A DNA stretch of 64,000 bases from JAJFUE01 sp039683515 (GCA_039683515.1 JBDKRG010000016.1:1-64000), one strand, 5' to 3'; shown: positions 34,287 through 43,185, counted from the first letter of the stretch. A program made the numbers and translations. The notes: generated by a model not told the origin, from the sequence alone.

Positions 34287-36161
34287 ATGATGAAGGAGCG
34301 GCCCAGTCCTTTGCTCATCGCCGTGGCCGTGTGCCTGTTGCTCGCGGGCGTGTGGCTGCGGCTCTATCACCTCGGCCTGGAAAGCTTCTGGCTCGACGAG
34401 GTCTTCAGCGCCAACATTGTCGAAGGCCCGCCCGGCCAGATCCTGGACCGCATCCCGCACGACAAGCCGCCGCTCGACTACTACATCCAGGCGATGGCCG
34501 ACCGGCTCCCGGTGCCGCGCGAAGTCAGCCACCGGCTCTCGGCCGCGATCTCCGGCGTCCTGGCCCTCCTGCTGCTCTGGGGTTTCGCCCGCCGCCTGTA
34601 TGGCGAAAAAATCGCCTGGGCGGCCGTGGCGCTCGCTGCGGTGCACGCCTCGTTCATCCATTATTCGCGCGAGGCCCGCCCGTACTCCAACGTCAACCTC
34701 ATGCTGATCGGCCAGATGTGGGTGTTTTATGCATTGTGGGAGCGCCTCCGCGCCGGCGCCGCGCTCAAAAGCCTCGTCGGTCCGATCGCCCTTCTCGTCG
34801 CGCTCTCGACGCTGGCCGTCTATACATCCTATGGAACGGTCCTGATCCTCATGACCGAGTTCCTGTTCCTGCTCGGGGCCCTGCCCGTTCTGGAGCGCCG
34901 CCGCCCCGACTGGTCCGGCTGGGGGCGCCCGATCGCCATGTTCGCCGCGCTGGCCCTCATCCTGGCGGCCGCCACGCTCCCGCTGCGCGGGCACGTCGAC
35001 GTCCGCCCGCCCGAGGATTACTTCTGGCGCTTCCAGGGGTTCCATGCGACGACGACCGCGCGCTGGCTCGCCGAGCTGCTGATCGGGCTGACCCCCGTCA
35101 ACGCCTGGGCGTGGGCGTCGGCGATCCCGCTGACGGCCCTGGTCGCGATCGGGGCGGTCCGCGCCTGGCGCCTCCAGCCGCGGGCGACGCTCTTCGTGGC
35201 CCTGTGCTCGATCGCGCTCCCCGCGCTGGCCGTCGTGTTCTATGCCGTGATCGATCGCGAATTTACGACCCGCTATACCATTTTTTCGAGCGTCGGGCTG
35301 TGCATGCTGATGGCGCACGGCGCGCTGGCCGTCGCCGGGCGGCTGCGCCGGCCGTGGGTCGCCGGCGCCGTGATCCTGGCGTTCGCCGCCGGCGCCCTCG
35401 CGCTCCACGCCGCCGACCGTTTCGAAAAATGCGACTGGCGCGGCGCGGCCCGTTACCTGCGCGAGCGCGTCCGGCCCGGCGAGCGGATCGTCGTGACCAG
35501 CTACCAGGCCCTCGTCCCGCAAGAATATTACCTGAGCCACGAAGGCGTGGCCGCCCCCTGCATGCTCCCCGGCGTGGCCGACAAGCTTCCCGAGGCCCCG
35601 TACTGGCGCGTGGACCAGGTCTACGGCCATGCGGCCAAGGCGGCGGCCACGGTCCAGGGGGTTCGGATCGAGCCGCTCGGCCAGGCTCCCGGGCCCGAAC
35701 GGCTCGGCGAGCTGGCCGCCGCCCTCGGCAACCCGCCGACGCTGCGCCCGGGCGCCGGCCCCGCCGCGCTCCTCGGCGCCGGCTGGAGCGAGCCCGAGCA
35801 CTGGTCGAAGGATTTCTCGGTCCGCTGGCTGTGCCGGCCGTGCAGTTGGTTCAACCTGCCGATCACCGCGCCCGGCGCCGGCCGCCTCAGCATCAAGCTC
35901 ATGCCGGCGAAGTGGCCGCAGGGCCCGCCGCAATGGATTCAGCCCAGGATCGGGACGACGACCCTCGAACGCCGCACGCTCCCGGCCGGCTTCTCCACCC
36001 AGGCGTGGGATGTCCCGGCGGGGGTCCTCGCGCGCGGTTACAACCGGATCGAACTGGAGATCGCGTGGCTGCATTCGCCGTCGGAGGACAGCCCCGGCTA
36101 CGGCGACTTCCGCCGCCTCGGCGCCGCCGTCGAGTCGATCGCGTGGACGCCGGCCCGGTGA
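34287..36161 (+). CDS. GT39/ArnT-like membrane glycosyltransferase
   Basis: A 624-aa polytopic GT-C protein. The first periplasmic loop has ESFWLDEVFSANIV with the Asp-Glu pair needed in PMT/ArnT enzymes, and the following HDKPPLDYYIQAMAD is the usual H-x-P-P-L-Y motif. RLYGEKIAWAAVALAAVHASFIHYSREARPYS is the conserved region (seen in parts) with SREARPY. About eleven membrane helices occupy residues 8-385; after that a soluble periplasmic beta-rich domain of about 230 residues contains EYYLSHEGV and ends AVESIAWTPAR. Such enzymes move a sugar from a polyprenyl carrier to protein or lipid. Donor and acceptor are unknown. Confidence 0.75.
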   Translation: MMKERPSPLLIAVAVCLLLAGVWLRLYHLGLESFWLDEVFSANIVEGPPGQILDRIPHDKPPLDYYIQAMADRLPVPREVSHRLSAAISGVLALLLLWGFARRLYGEKIAWAAVALAAVHASFIHYSREARPYSNVNLMLIGQMWVFYALWERLRAGAALKSLVGPIALLVALSTLAVYTSYGTVLILMTEFLFLLGALPVLERRRPDWSGWGRPIAMFAALALILAAATLPLRGHVDVRPPEDYFWRFQGFHATTTARWLAELLIGLTPVNAWAWASAIPLTALVAIGAVRAWRLQPRATLFVALCSIALPALAVVFYAVIDREFTTRYTIFSSVGLCMLMAHGALAVAGRLRRPWVAGAVILAFAAGALALHAADRFEKCDWRGAARYLRERVRPGERIVVTSYQALVPQEYYLSHEGVAAPCMLPGVADKLPEAPYWRVDQVYGHAAKAAATVQGVRIEPLGQAPGPERLGELAAALGNPPTLRPGAGPAALLGAGWSEPEHWSKDFSVRWLCRPCSWFNLPITAPGAGRLSIKLMPAKWPQGPPQWIQPRIGTTTLERRTLPAGFSTQAWDVPAGVLARGYNRIELEIAWLHSPSEDSPGYGDFRRLGAAVESIAWTPAR

Positions 36162-36359
36162 CACGGACCGGCCCGGACGCCACAGGCCGGCCCGGACGGC
36201 ATCGGTGCGAATCGGTGGGTTCCTCCGTGTGGATCTTGAAATCTTGATTTTGTTACAATTTCTTGTTGCAGTTTGGCCGATTTGGAACCAAATTGATTCT
36301 TTGGAGGCCTGATGCGGGCGCCGAACGTAGTTTTTCGGCCGCGTGGGGCGATTTGTCGA

Positions 36360-36388
36360 TTGACAGTCCGGTTCGTCTTCCGTTAGAA
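36360..36388 (+). promoter_or_regulatory. Promoter of the 36.4-42.2 kb cluster
   Basis: TTGACA (36360-36365) and TTAGAA (36383-36388) are 17 bases apart. The start point near 36395 would leave almost no leader for the ATG at 36403 and favours the later ATG at 36442. Confidence 0.55.
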
Positions 36389-36402
36389 CCTGCGGGAGGC
36401 GG

Positions 36403-37485
36403 ATGTCTGTTTTTGCATGGTTTAGAAGGATGAACACGGCCATGAAAATACTAGCGGCAGGTAAATGGATCGGGTCCGCGGCGTTTGCGGCGGCCCTGAT
36501 GGCGTTGATTTCCATGCCTGTTGGGGCCCAAACATCGCTGGCGGAAACGGCCGCTGTTTCGGCCGGCGTCGGCGAACTGGCCAGCCAGCAGGTCGGCTCC
36601 GGCCCCGGCAACCTGGCCCTCGAACGGGCCCGCAACCTTCCGGGCGGCGCCGCTCCCGGCGCTCCCGCCCCCGGCGGCGCTCCCGGCGCTCCCGGTGCTC
36701 CTGGCGCCCCAGCCCCCTCCGGCGGCGGCGGCGCGATGGTTCAGATCCCCGGCATGCCGATGGGCCCGCAGATCACCGTCATCACCGGCACGCGCGTCTT
36801 CGACGCGATCACCGGCCAGCTCCTCGACGACGCCATTCAGAAACAGGTCCCCCAGGCCGATAGCGACAAGTATTTCGACGACGGCACGCACGGCGACCTC
36901 GAGGCCGGCGACGGCGAGTTCACCAAGGTCGACGAGCGCCGCGACGTTCTCGGCCAGTCCAACCAGCGCTTCAAGGAGCAGCTGGTCAAGGCCCTGATTT
37001 CGGCCGACACCTACACCCCGCTCCAGTACTTCGGCCTCATGATCGCCAGCACCGAGCGCCAGAGCACCGTCCCGCGCAACCGCGCCTGGTCGATGGTCTC
37101 GGCCCCGGGCGGCGGCCCGGGCTTCACCCTGCGCGAGGTCCCGACCGGCGAGCCCGTCACGATCCCGAGCTACCGCGAAAAACAGAAGGAAAAAGACTCC
37201 AATATTAAGAACAACTGGTCGCAGCGTTTCCTGCAGGAATTCCGCGTCAACAAGGACGACCTGACGAGCCAGTTCTATTCGCTGTATATCCCCCAGCCCC
37301 CGCCGATGCCCTCCGTGGCTCCCCCGCCGACCCAGGTCTGGACGCCGTTCTCGGACCCGCAGGCGATCGCCCGCGCCGAGCAGAACCAGCGCCAGCTCGA
37401 GTTGCAGGGCCCCATGGCCCGCGGCGGGATGGGCGGCGGCGCCGCCATGATGGGCGGCGGCGGTGGCGGCGGCGGCGCCGAGTAA
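36403..37485 (+). CDS. Secreted protein with Gly-Ala-Pro repeat (unrecognised)
   Basis: First gene of a five-gene cluster. The 360-aa frame contains a signal peptide from the inner ATG (MKILAAGKWIGSAAFAAALM ... PVGAQ), so the start may be 36442 rather than 36403. Residues about 80-105 are collagen-like GAPGAPGAPGAP, followed by SGGGG. The middle part (TGTRVFDAITGQLLDDAI, YFDDGTHGDLEAGDGEFTKV) is acidic, with a D-G-x-D-G pattern like a calcium or tail domain. The end is Pro-, Gly- and Met-rich (PPPMPSVAPPPTQ, GGMGGGAAMMGGGGGGGG). It is probably a periplasmic or surface structural protein. No known family recognised. Confidence 0.6.
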   Translation: MSVFAWFRRMNTAMKILAAGKWIGSAAFAAALMALISMPVGAQTSLAETAAVSAGVGELASQQVGSGPGNLALERARNLPGGAAPGAPAPGGAPGAPGAPGAPAPSGGGGAMVQIPGMPMGPQITVITGTRVFDAITGQLLDDAIQKQVPQADSDKYFDDGTHGDLEAGDGEFTKVDERRDVLGQSNQRFKEQLVKALISADTYTPLQYFGLMIASTERQSTVPRNRAWSMVSAPGGGPGFTLREVPTGEPVTIPSYREKQKEKDSNIKNNWSQRFLQEFRVNKDDLTSQFYSLYIPQPPPMPSVAPPPTQVWTPFSDPQAIARAEQNQRQLELQGPMARGGMGGGAAMMGGGGGGGGAE

Positions 37486-37517
37486 GACCGAGATCACCGG
37501 AAAGAGAAGAGAGAGAT

Positions 37518-37946
37518 ATGGCACTGACGCCGGAAGATGTCGATCATCTGCACGATTCGATCAAGAAATTGCTCGAAGCCTGGATGCGCATCAAGCTAAT
37601 CTTCCAAAAGGCATTTGGCGAGGGTGAGATCACCCCCGAGCACGAGAACGCCTACCTGCAGCTCAAAAGCGAGGTCTCCCGGCTTTACCGCCTGATCTCG
37701 GACCGCCTGCCGCGCGGCCTGGCGATCGACGGCGACAAGATGATGGAGATGCTCAAGAACGCCATGACCATGGAGCACTTGAGCAACCAGTCGGCGGCGG
37801 AGCGGCAGGTTTATTACGCCACGTGGCACCGGATTTACCTGAAGATCACGCGCGCGCTGGGCGCCCTGGAAGTCATGAAGTCGGGTTATTACCCCCATAT
37901 GCATCGCGATCGGCTCAAGTCCAAGGAGCCGGCCAAGAAGAAATAG
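37518..37946 (+). CDS. Soluble helical protein paralogous to the TM2 protein of the cluster
   Basis: A 142-aa all-helical protein without signal or membrane segment. It aligns with residues about 30-150 of the TM2 protein encoded at 41393: EITPEHENAYLQL against EITPAEEKQFFQV, then a GDKMMEMLKNAMTMEHL against GNDIMNVLTMAVSLAHI, then TWHRIYLKITRALGAL against DWHGLFLDMNKTLGRL. So one domain occurs once as a free cytosolic protein and once tethered to the membrane. GAGAG lies 6 bases before the ATG; the gap to the preceding gene is 32 bases. Function unknown. Confidence 0.65.
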   Translation: MALTPEDVDHLHDSIKKLLEAWMRIKLIFQKAFGEGEITPEHENAYLQLKSEVSRLYRLISDRLPRGLAIDGDKMMEMLKNAMTMEHLSNQSAAERQVYYATWHRIYLKITRALGALEVMKSGYYPHMHRDRLKSKEPAKKK

Positions 37947-38002
37947 CCGTGAATTTGAACTGTTAACGGATCCTGTTAAGTCTGTCTCGGAGGAATCCTG
38001 TC

Positions 38003-41000
38003 GTGCACACCGTCAACCGCTTGGTTCGGAATTTAGGGCTGCTCGGGCTCTGCCTTGCTCTGGTTCCCATGCTTGGCTGCAACAAAATGCTGGCCCAGTA
38101 TTCCCAGCGTCAGGCCCAGAATCGCAAGGACGAGGCCGTCAAGAACGAGGCCGAAAAGTTCGCCCCGGAGCTCCTCAACGAGACGAACACCAAGATCAAT
38201 CAGGCCATGACCCAGTTCACGCAGAAGCAGTACACCGAGGCGCGCGTGACCGCCAAGGACGCCGCCGAAAAGGCCAAGGAACTCCTGACCCAGACCATCC
38301 AGCGCCGCGCCCAGGCCCTGCGCGACGAGGCGTTCATCTGGCTGCAGCGCGCCAAGACCAACCAGGCCGAGCAGATCGACAACGTCAAGTATGAGGCCGT
38401 CCGCAAGCTCAACGAGGACGGCCGCGACCAGTTCGCCAAGCAGAAGTTCGAGGCGTCGATCGAGACGTTCCTCAAGGTCAACAGCGACACCCAGTCGCTG
38501 CTGGCCAACCTGCGCCAGGAGGCCGAGACCGGCCTCAAGGAGGCGCAGGGGATGAAGAAGGAACTCATCGACGAGGGCGCCCGCGAAAACGCCCCCGAAT
38601 ACATCGAGACGATCGACCGCCAGATCAAGGACATCGAGCGCTTCATCAAGACCGACTACGACTACCGCTCGGCCCTCAACGTCCGCCGCGAGGCCCGCCA
38701 GACCCTCGCCCGCGGCCGCACCGAGACCCAGCGCGTCAAGAGCGACAAGCAGATCAACGAGATCGAAGCCCTGCTCAACACCGCCTACAACCTCAAGAGC
38801 GAGGAGTTCGCCTCGCAGTCCAACACCAACGTCACCCGCGAGTGGGAAAACCTCTCCCTCCTTTACACCCAGGGCAAGTACAGCACCGTCCTGCTCGACG
38901 CCCCCAAGGTCAAGCAGCACGCCGACGCCCTCATCCAGGAGACCAAGGAGAGCGCCGCCAAGACCCAGCTCGCCAACGCCCGCCAGGCGATCGTCCGCCT
39001 GACCGACAACAAGGCCCGCCATTACCTGCCCGGCCGCGTCGAGCAGCTTGACAGCCTGACCAGCAAGTCCCAGGGCGAGATCAACCAGCAGATGTTCGTA
39101 GAGGCCCGCGCCACCGCCGAGCGCGCCCTCGAGCTCGTCAAGAACATCGAGCAGGAATTCGACGCCATGGCCCAGGGCGAAATCAACAAGGCCTCCGAAC
39201 AGCTCGGCGCCTCCGAGGCCACGTTCCGCACCATGGAACAGATCTTCGACAAGAAGATCCCCGGCACCTGGACCGGCAGCGACCTCGCCCTCGAGAACGC
39301 CAAGAACACGATGAAGGAGGAGCTGCGGTCGCGCCTGAGCACCGCCGGCCTCAACCTGAGCCTCGCCACCGTCCGCCGCCAGGAGAAGGACTTCGACATG
39401 GCCATCGAAGTCGCCCGCCAGGTCTCCGAGTCGGCCGAATACATCACCGGTCAGACCTTCCGCGTCGTCGCCCACAACTCGGTCCTGGAGATCGCCAACG
39501 AGCTGACCAAGTACGAGCGCGAGGGCGGCCGCCAGTACGCCCAGGTCGAGCTCGACAAGACCCACAAGATGCTCGACGAGACCAAGGGCCTTCTTGAAAA
39601 AGAACAATACCGCCAGGCCGTTCGCCGCGCCGCCGACACCAAGGCCCAGCTCTCGATCCTCTACCAGGAACTCGAGCGCGTGGCCGTCGCCAAGATCGAC
39701 AGCGCCCAGGCCCAGCTCAAGGAAGCCCGCCAGAACCGGGCCGAGAAATACGAGAGCCAGTCGCTGGCCCAGGCCGTCACCCTGATCGACCAGGCCCGCG
39801 GCTCGCTCGAGCGCGGCGACAACATGCAGCAGGCCATCGAGGCCGCCGCCAACGCCGAGTCCATCGCCCAGTCGGCCAAGGAGCAGTCGCTCAAGGAATG
39901 GGCCCAGGACATGTCGCGCCACAGCGAGATCCTGATCGGCCGCGCCATCGCGGCCGGCGCCCCCCGGTTCGCCCCCGAACGCCTCCAGAAGGCCCAGGCG
40001 CTCCGCAACAACGTCGACGAGCTCCTCGCCCGCCAGCAGTACCGGCAGGCCGTCGAGATGGGCGCCCAGGCCATCGAGGCGGCCGACGGCGCGCTCATGG
40101 CCCAGATCAACGAGGCCGAGGACGCCATCGCTTCGGCCCGCCGCTTCAACGGCTTCCAGTATGACCCCGACCGCCTCGCCCACGCGATCGTCGCCCTGAA
40201 GAGCGCCCGCGAGGACATGGAGGCCGGCAACTACCAGAAGGCCGCCGTCGAGTCGCAGATCGCCCTGACGACCGCCCAGAACATCACCGGCAAGGCCAAG
40301 CGCCAGTCGTTCGACGACCAGCTCGAGGTCCTCAAGGCCCGCGTCGACGAAGCCGCCAAGGCCGGCCCCGGCTACTACCAGATCAAGGACCTGGCCAAGA
40401 TCGTCGGCGAGATGAACCGCCTCCAGAACTCCTATGACCCGAAGAACTACCAGAACTACGCCGACAAGGTGAAACTGCTCGAGGCCCAGGTCGCCGGCCT
40501 CATGGAGTCCTCGCCCGACGCCCTCAAGGCCACCGTCAGCGACCTCCAGAACCGGCTCCAGGAACTCGAGGAGCGCGGCGCCCGCCGCAGCGAGGAACCC
40601 CGCGTCCGCGAGGTCGAAAAGAAGATCGAATACGCCCAGATGGACTTCAAGGCCGAGAAATACCGCCCCAGCTATGAAAACGTCCGCGACGCCGCCCGCC
40701 TGCTCGGCGAGATCGAGACCCGGCTCGACGAGCGCCAGTTCGACATGGAGCTGACCTCCTTCCTCAAGGAGTTCACGACCCAGATGGACAAGTTCGGCCT
40801 CGTCCTGGACATGGGCAGCACCACGATGGCCCAGCTGGCGATCGGGCCCCAGGGCCGCCCGCAGGCCGTCTCCCTGCTCAACGCCTCGCCGCCGTCGCAG
40901 CTGCGCAACGAGCTGACCCAGATCGGCGCCCGCGTCGAGCGGATGAAGGTCCCGGCCTCGCGCGTCGACGTCCACGAGGCGGCCGTCAAGATGTTCGCGC

Positions 41001-41209
41001 TGGCCAAGGAGGCCGCCGTCCAGTTCGAGAAGATGCCGATCCTGGACCAGTATTCGCCCACGGACGCCAAGACCATCATCCAGTCGGCGTATACGAAGAT
41101 GCTGCTGGCGCGCCAGCAGGAACAGAAGATTCAGGCCGAAGTGGAACACCCGCAGCTCGAAGAAAAGCCCGTCGGGGTTGAGCGGGTGATCTCCTATCAG
41201 GGGTCGTAA
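38003..41209 (+). CDS. Giant helical-repeat lipoprotein (DUF4398-like repeats)
   Basis: A 1068-aa predicted lipoprotein: LGLLGLCLALVPMLGC gives a lipobox at cysteine 26. The rest is almost wholly alpha-helical, low in cysteine and made of about twelve units with a period near 70 residues. Each has an aromatic-Pro/Glu-x-L opening (FAPELLNETN, YLPGRVEQLD, FAPERLQKAQ, YDPDRLAHAI, YYQIKDLAKI) and a Y-x-x-A-x-x-x-A-x-x-A helix about 25 residues later (QYTEARVTAKDAAEKA, QYRQAVEMGAQAIEAA, NYQKAAVESQIALTTA). This resembles DUF4398 lipoprotein domains. It starts at GTG with GGAGGA 8 bases upstream. A long, rod-like periplasmic solenoid anchored at one end is likely. Confidence 0.7.
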   Translation: MHTVNRLVRNLGLLGLCLALVPMLGCNKMLAQYSQRQAQNRKDEAVKNEAEKFAPELLNETNTKINQAMTQFTQKQYTEARVTAKDAAEKAKELLTQTIQRRAQALRDEAFIWLQRAKTNQAEQIDNVKYEAVRKLNEDGRDQFAKQKFEASIETFLKVNSDTQSLLANLRQEAETGLKEAQGMKKELIDEGARENAPEYIETIDRQIKDIERFIKTDYDYRSALNVRREARQTLARGRTETQRVKSDKQINEIEALLNTAYNLKSEEFASQSNTNVTREWENLSLLYTQGKYSTVLLDAPKVKQHADALIQETKESAAKTQLANARQAIVRLTDNKARHYLPGRVEQLDSLTSKSQGEINQQMFVEARATAERALELVKNIEQEFDAMAQGEINKASEQLGASEATFRTMEQIFDKKIPGTWTGSDLALENAKNTMKEELRSRLSTAGLNLSLATVRRQEKDFDMAIEVARQVSESAEYITGQTFRVVAHNSVLEIANELTKYEREGGRQYAQVELDKTHKMLDETKGLLEKEQYRQAVRRAADTKAQLSILYQELERVAVAKIDSAQAQLKEARQNRAEKYESQSLAQAVTLIDQARGSLERGDNMQQAIEAAANAESIAQSAKEQSLKEWAQDMSRHSEILIGRAIAAGAPRFAPERLQKAQALRNNVDELLARQQYRQAVEMGAQAIEAADGALMAQINEAEDAIASARRFNGFQYDPDRLAHAIVALKSAREDMEAGNYQKAAVESQIALTTAQNITGKAKRQSFDDQLEVLKARVDEAAKAGPGYYQIKDLAKIVGEMNRLQNSYDPKNYQNYADKVKLLEAQVAGLMESSPDALKATVSDLQNRLQELEERGARRSEEPRVREVEKKIEYAQMDFKAEKYRPSYENVRDAARLLGEIETRLDERQFDMELTSFLKEFTTQMDKFGLVLDMGSTTMAQLAIGPQGRPQAVSLLNASPPSQLRNELTQIGARVERMKVPASRVDVHEAAVKMFALAKEAAVQFEKMPILDQYSPTDAKTIIQSAYTKMLLARQQEQKIQAEVEHPQLEEKPVGVERVISYQGS

Positions 41210-41212
41210 ACA

Positions 41213-41332
41213 ATGGGTGATATGCTCTCAGGCGCAAACCTGATCTATACGATTGAAGGCATGACGTTCCTGGCAATCCTGCTGTTGCTGCTCTATTTCT
41301 GCTTTGCCTTGAACCTCTTCAAAAAAGACTAA
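41213..41332 (+). CDS. 39-aa membrane peptide
   Basis: A short frame, three bases after the giant lipoprotein stop. It encodes MGDMLSGANLIYTIEGM, a hydrophobic helix (TFLAILLLLLYFCFALNL) and FKKD: a classic single-pass mini protein with a positive end in the cytosol. No strong ribosome site; translational coupling to the upstream gene would explain this. Its conserved-looking position between two genes of the cluster supports it being real. Confidence 0.5.
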   Translation: MGDMLSGANLIYTIEGMTFLAILLLLLYFCFALNLFKKD

Positions 41333-41392
41333 CCAGAGGGAGAGGGGGTCCGGCCGGCGAGATGGCGCGGGCGGGCCTCAACACCGGCCGAT

Positions 41393-42151
41393 ATGTCGAT
41401 GATTCCAAATATCAAGGGTGGCAAGAAGGGCGAGAAGCAGGCCGCCATCCACCTCACCAAAGAGCAGAAGATGTATGTCGAGGACCTGATCAAGCTCGAC
41501 AACCGCATCGTCGTCTGCCGCGAATACATCAACCTGTGGATGCAGTTCTTCCGGTTCTTCGCCGAGGACCTTTCCGAAAAGGAAATCACCCCGGCCGAGG
41601 AAAAGCAGTTCTTCCAGGTGATGAGCCAGCTGGCCCGCAAGCAGTTCATGTTCGTCGAGCTCATGGCCGACAAGTTCGACCGCGGCAACGACATCATGAA
41701 CGTCCTGACCATGGCCGTCAGCCTCGCCCACATCCAGCTCATGCAGGAAAACACCCGCTCCAAACTCGAGCTCGACTGGCACGGCCTGTTCCTGGACATG
41801 AACAAGACGCTGGGCCGGCTCCTGCGCAGCTATCCGGGCAACATGACCCTCTCCCAGGCCCTCGAGGCCACCAAGGACCTCCAGCCCATCCAGGCCGGTG
41901 AAAACGGCGCTCCGGTGGCCTCGGCGACGCAGGCCAAGCCCAAGTCGGGCGACTTCAAAAACAAGTGGGTTGCCGCGGCGCTGGCGCTGTTTCTCGGTTT
42001 CTTCGGCGCGCACATGTTCTATCTCGGCCGCACGAAGGACGGCGTCCTGCGGCTCTGCACGCTCGGCGGCCTGGGCCTGTGGGCGCTGGTTGACTTCATC
42101 ATGATCCTGACCGGCAAGATGACCGACGCCGGCGGCAGCAAGCTGATGTAG
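41393..42151 (+). CDS. TM2-domain protein with helical N-terminal domain
   Basis: A 252-aa protein, last of the cluster. Residues about 20-150 are the helical domain shared with the 142-aa protein. A linker (AGENGAPVASATQAKPKSGD) leads to a C-terminal TM2 domain: KNKWVAAALALFLGFFGAHM, FYLGRTKDGVLRL, LGLWALVDFIMILTGKMTDA, with the G-x-x-G-x-H-x-F-Y-x-G signature and the D of the second helix. TM2 proteins place a two-helix hairpin in the inner membrane. So the N-terminal domain faces the cytosol. No ribosome site stands out. A strong intrinsic terminator follows at 42196. Confidence 0.75.
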   Translation: MSMIPNIKGGKKGEKQAAIHLTKEQKMYVEDLIKLDNRIVVCREYINLWMQFFRFFAEDLSEKEITPAEEKQFFQVMSQLARKQFMFVELMADKFDRGNDIMNVLTMAVSLAHIQLMQENTRSKLELDWHGLFLDMNKTLGRLLRSYPGNMTLSQALEATKDLQPIQAGENGAPVASATQAKPKSGDFKNKWVAAALALFLGFFGAHMFYLGRTKDGVLRLCTLGGLGLWALVDFIMILTGKMTDAGGSKLM

Positions 42152-42160
42152 GCGGCGCTT

Positions 42161-42184
42161 GGAGCGCTTGGCGAAAGTTTTCCG
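42161..42184. repeat. GGAAAACTTT core element after the cluster
   Basis: On the minus strand CGGAAAACTTTCGCCAAGCG plus CTCC; ten bases after the TM2 gene stop. Confidence 0.65.
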
Positions 42185-42195
42185 TTTCGATCCGG

Positions 42196-42226
42196 ATGAC
42201 CGGCGCTCCCCGCGCCGGTCATTTTT
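42196..42226 (+). terminator. Intrinsic terminator of the 36.4-42.2 kb cluster
   Basis: ATGACCGGCGC and GCGCCGGTCAT form a perfect 11-bp stem with a TCCCC loop, followed by TTTTC. Confidence 0.85.
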
Positions 42227-42818
42227 CGTTTGGAGCGCGCGACTCGAGCGCGGCCTCCGCCGCAGCTCCGGCGTATGTCAAACAGCGCGACGGTCATCGC
42301 GAGAACCGCTCGGGCCGTCGATCGTTTTGCGATCCGGACGGCATCTTGCCGGGAGCGATCCGGCATAAACTTGTCGCAATGGCTCTTAACATAATATTAG
42401 GATTATATAGCCGAGCGTTCGCGCGTGGGCCGTAGCGATATAAGGCATATAAACACTGGTCGATATGGCAATGCGGGCCATGCTGATATCTTAATATTGT
42501 ATTTATTATGTTCACATGGGCGGCGGGCGTGGCGGTCGGCCCCGGCGCGCTCCGCGGGCGGCTCCGGCCGCGATGATCGCCGCCCCACGGCCCTGGCCCC
42601 GGCGGTCGGGCGTCATTTCTCCGGGGATCTCCCCATTGTCTCCCCGCCCGGCGCGAGCCGGCCGAAAATTCGCTCAAATATCAGGCCGTGAATTCATTTT
42701 TTCTTTTCTTGAATCCGGAAAAATGAGCCCCCATCGGATGGCTTTTAAGGGACAACTCGCCGTATAGTGTTCTTATTGCAGGACTTGCGAGGCCTGTAAA
42801 TATTTTTAAAATAGGGGG

Positions 42819-42846
42819 TTGACAAGACAGGTCAAATCGCTATGAT
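42819..42846 (+). promoter_or_regulatory. rRNA promoter P1
   Basis: TTGACA (42819-42824), 16-base spacer, TATGAT (42841-42846), about 580 bases before the 16S gene. Between the terminator at 42226 and this point I see no gene; several short frames there lack start signals. An AT-rich stretch at 42790-42815 could be an UP element. Confidence 0.6.
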
Positions 42847-43029
42847 AACCGAGCCTGTGTGAGGCGGGTCAGACGCCGAAACGAGCGAAAGACCCGGGGG
42901 ACCTTGAAAAACGCAGGCGTCAGACAGAAGTCAGACGGTCCACGGATCATTGAAAGTACAGACCCCGGCAGGCGCCCATTCGGCGCGGCCGGCGCGACGA
43001 AGCCCTCGCGAAAAAATGAAAAAAGTCAC

Positions 43030-43059
43030 TTGACTCGGGGCCCTCTTCTCGGGTATAAA
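43030..43059 (+). promoter_or_regulatory. rRNA promoter P2
   Basis: TTGACT (43030-43035), 18-base spacer, TATAAA (43054-43059). Confidence 0.5.
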
Positions 43060-43157
43060 GAAGAGTTGCCCTGCGACCGGTGGCCTGCCCCAGAGCGGCA
43101 TCAAAAACCGCCTGGATGAGCCATCGGGAAGAGACTGAAAAAAGTGATTTTGAGGGC

Positions 43158-43185
43158 TTGACAAGGCGCGCAGGGGTTTGATACA
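43158..43185 (+). promoter_or_regulatory. rRNA promoter P3
   Basis: TTGACA (43158-43163), 16-base spacer, GATACA (43180-43185). With P1 and P2 this gives three tandem promoters. Confidence 0.5.

Noticed and set aside
32499..36635. 1378-codon open frame on the minus strand
   Set aside because: It lies opposite the GH20 and GT39 genes and part of the cluster; it is Arg/Asp/Val-rich as expected of an antisense frame in GC-rich DNA and has no domain.
36640..36720. True collagen-like domain
   Set aside because: GAPGAPGAP covers only about 25 residues and its GC-rich triplets may be simple slippage; treated as low complexity.
38033..41149. 1038-codon minus-strand frame rich in Leu, Gly and Asp
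   Set aside because: Antisense to the giant lipoprotein; low-complexity composition follows from its codon bias.
42240..42780. Possible small RNA (RNase P, tmRNA, 6S or SRP) before the rRNA operon
   Set aside because: I looked for their conserved cores and saw none; only AT-rich patches and short frames without ribosome sites.
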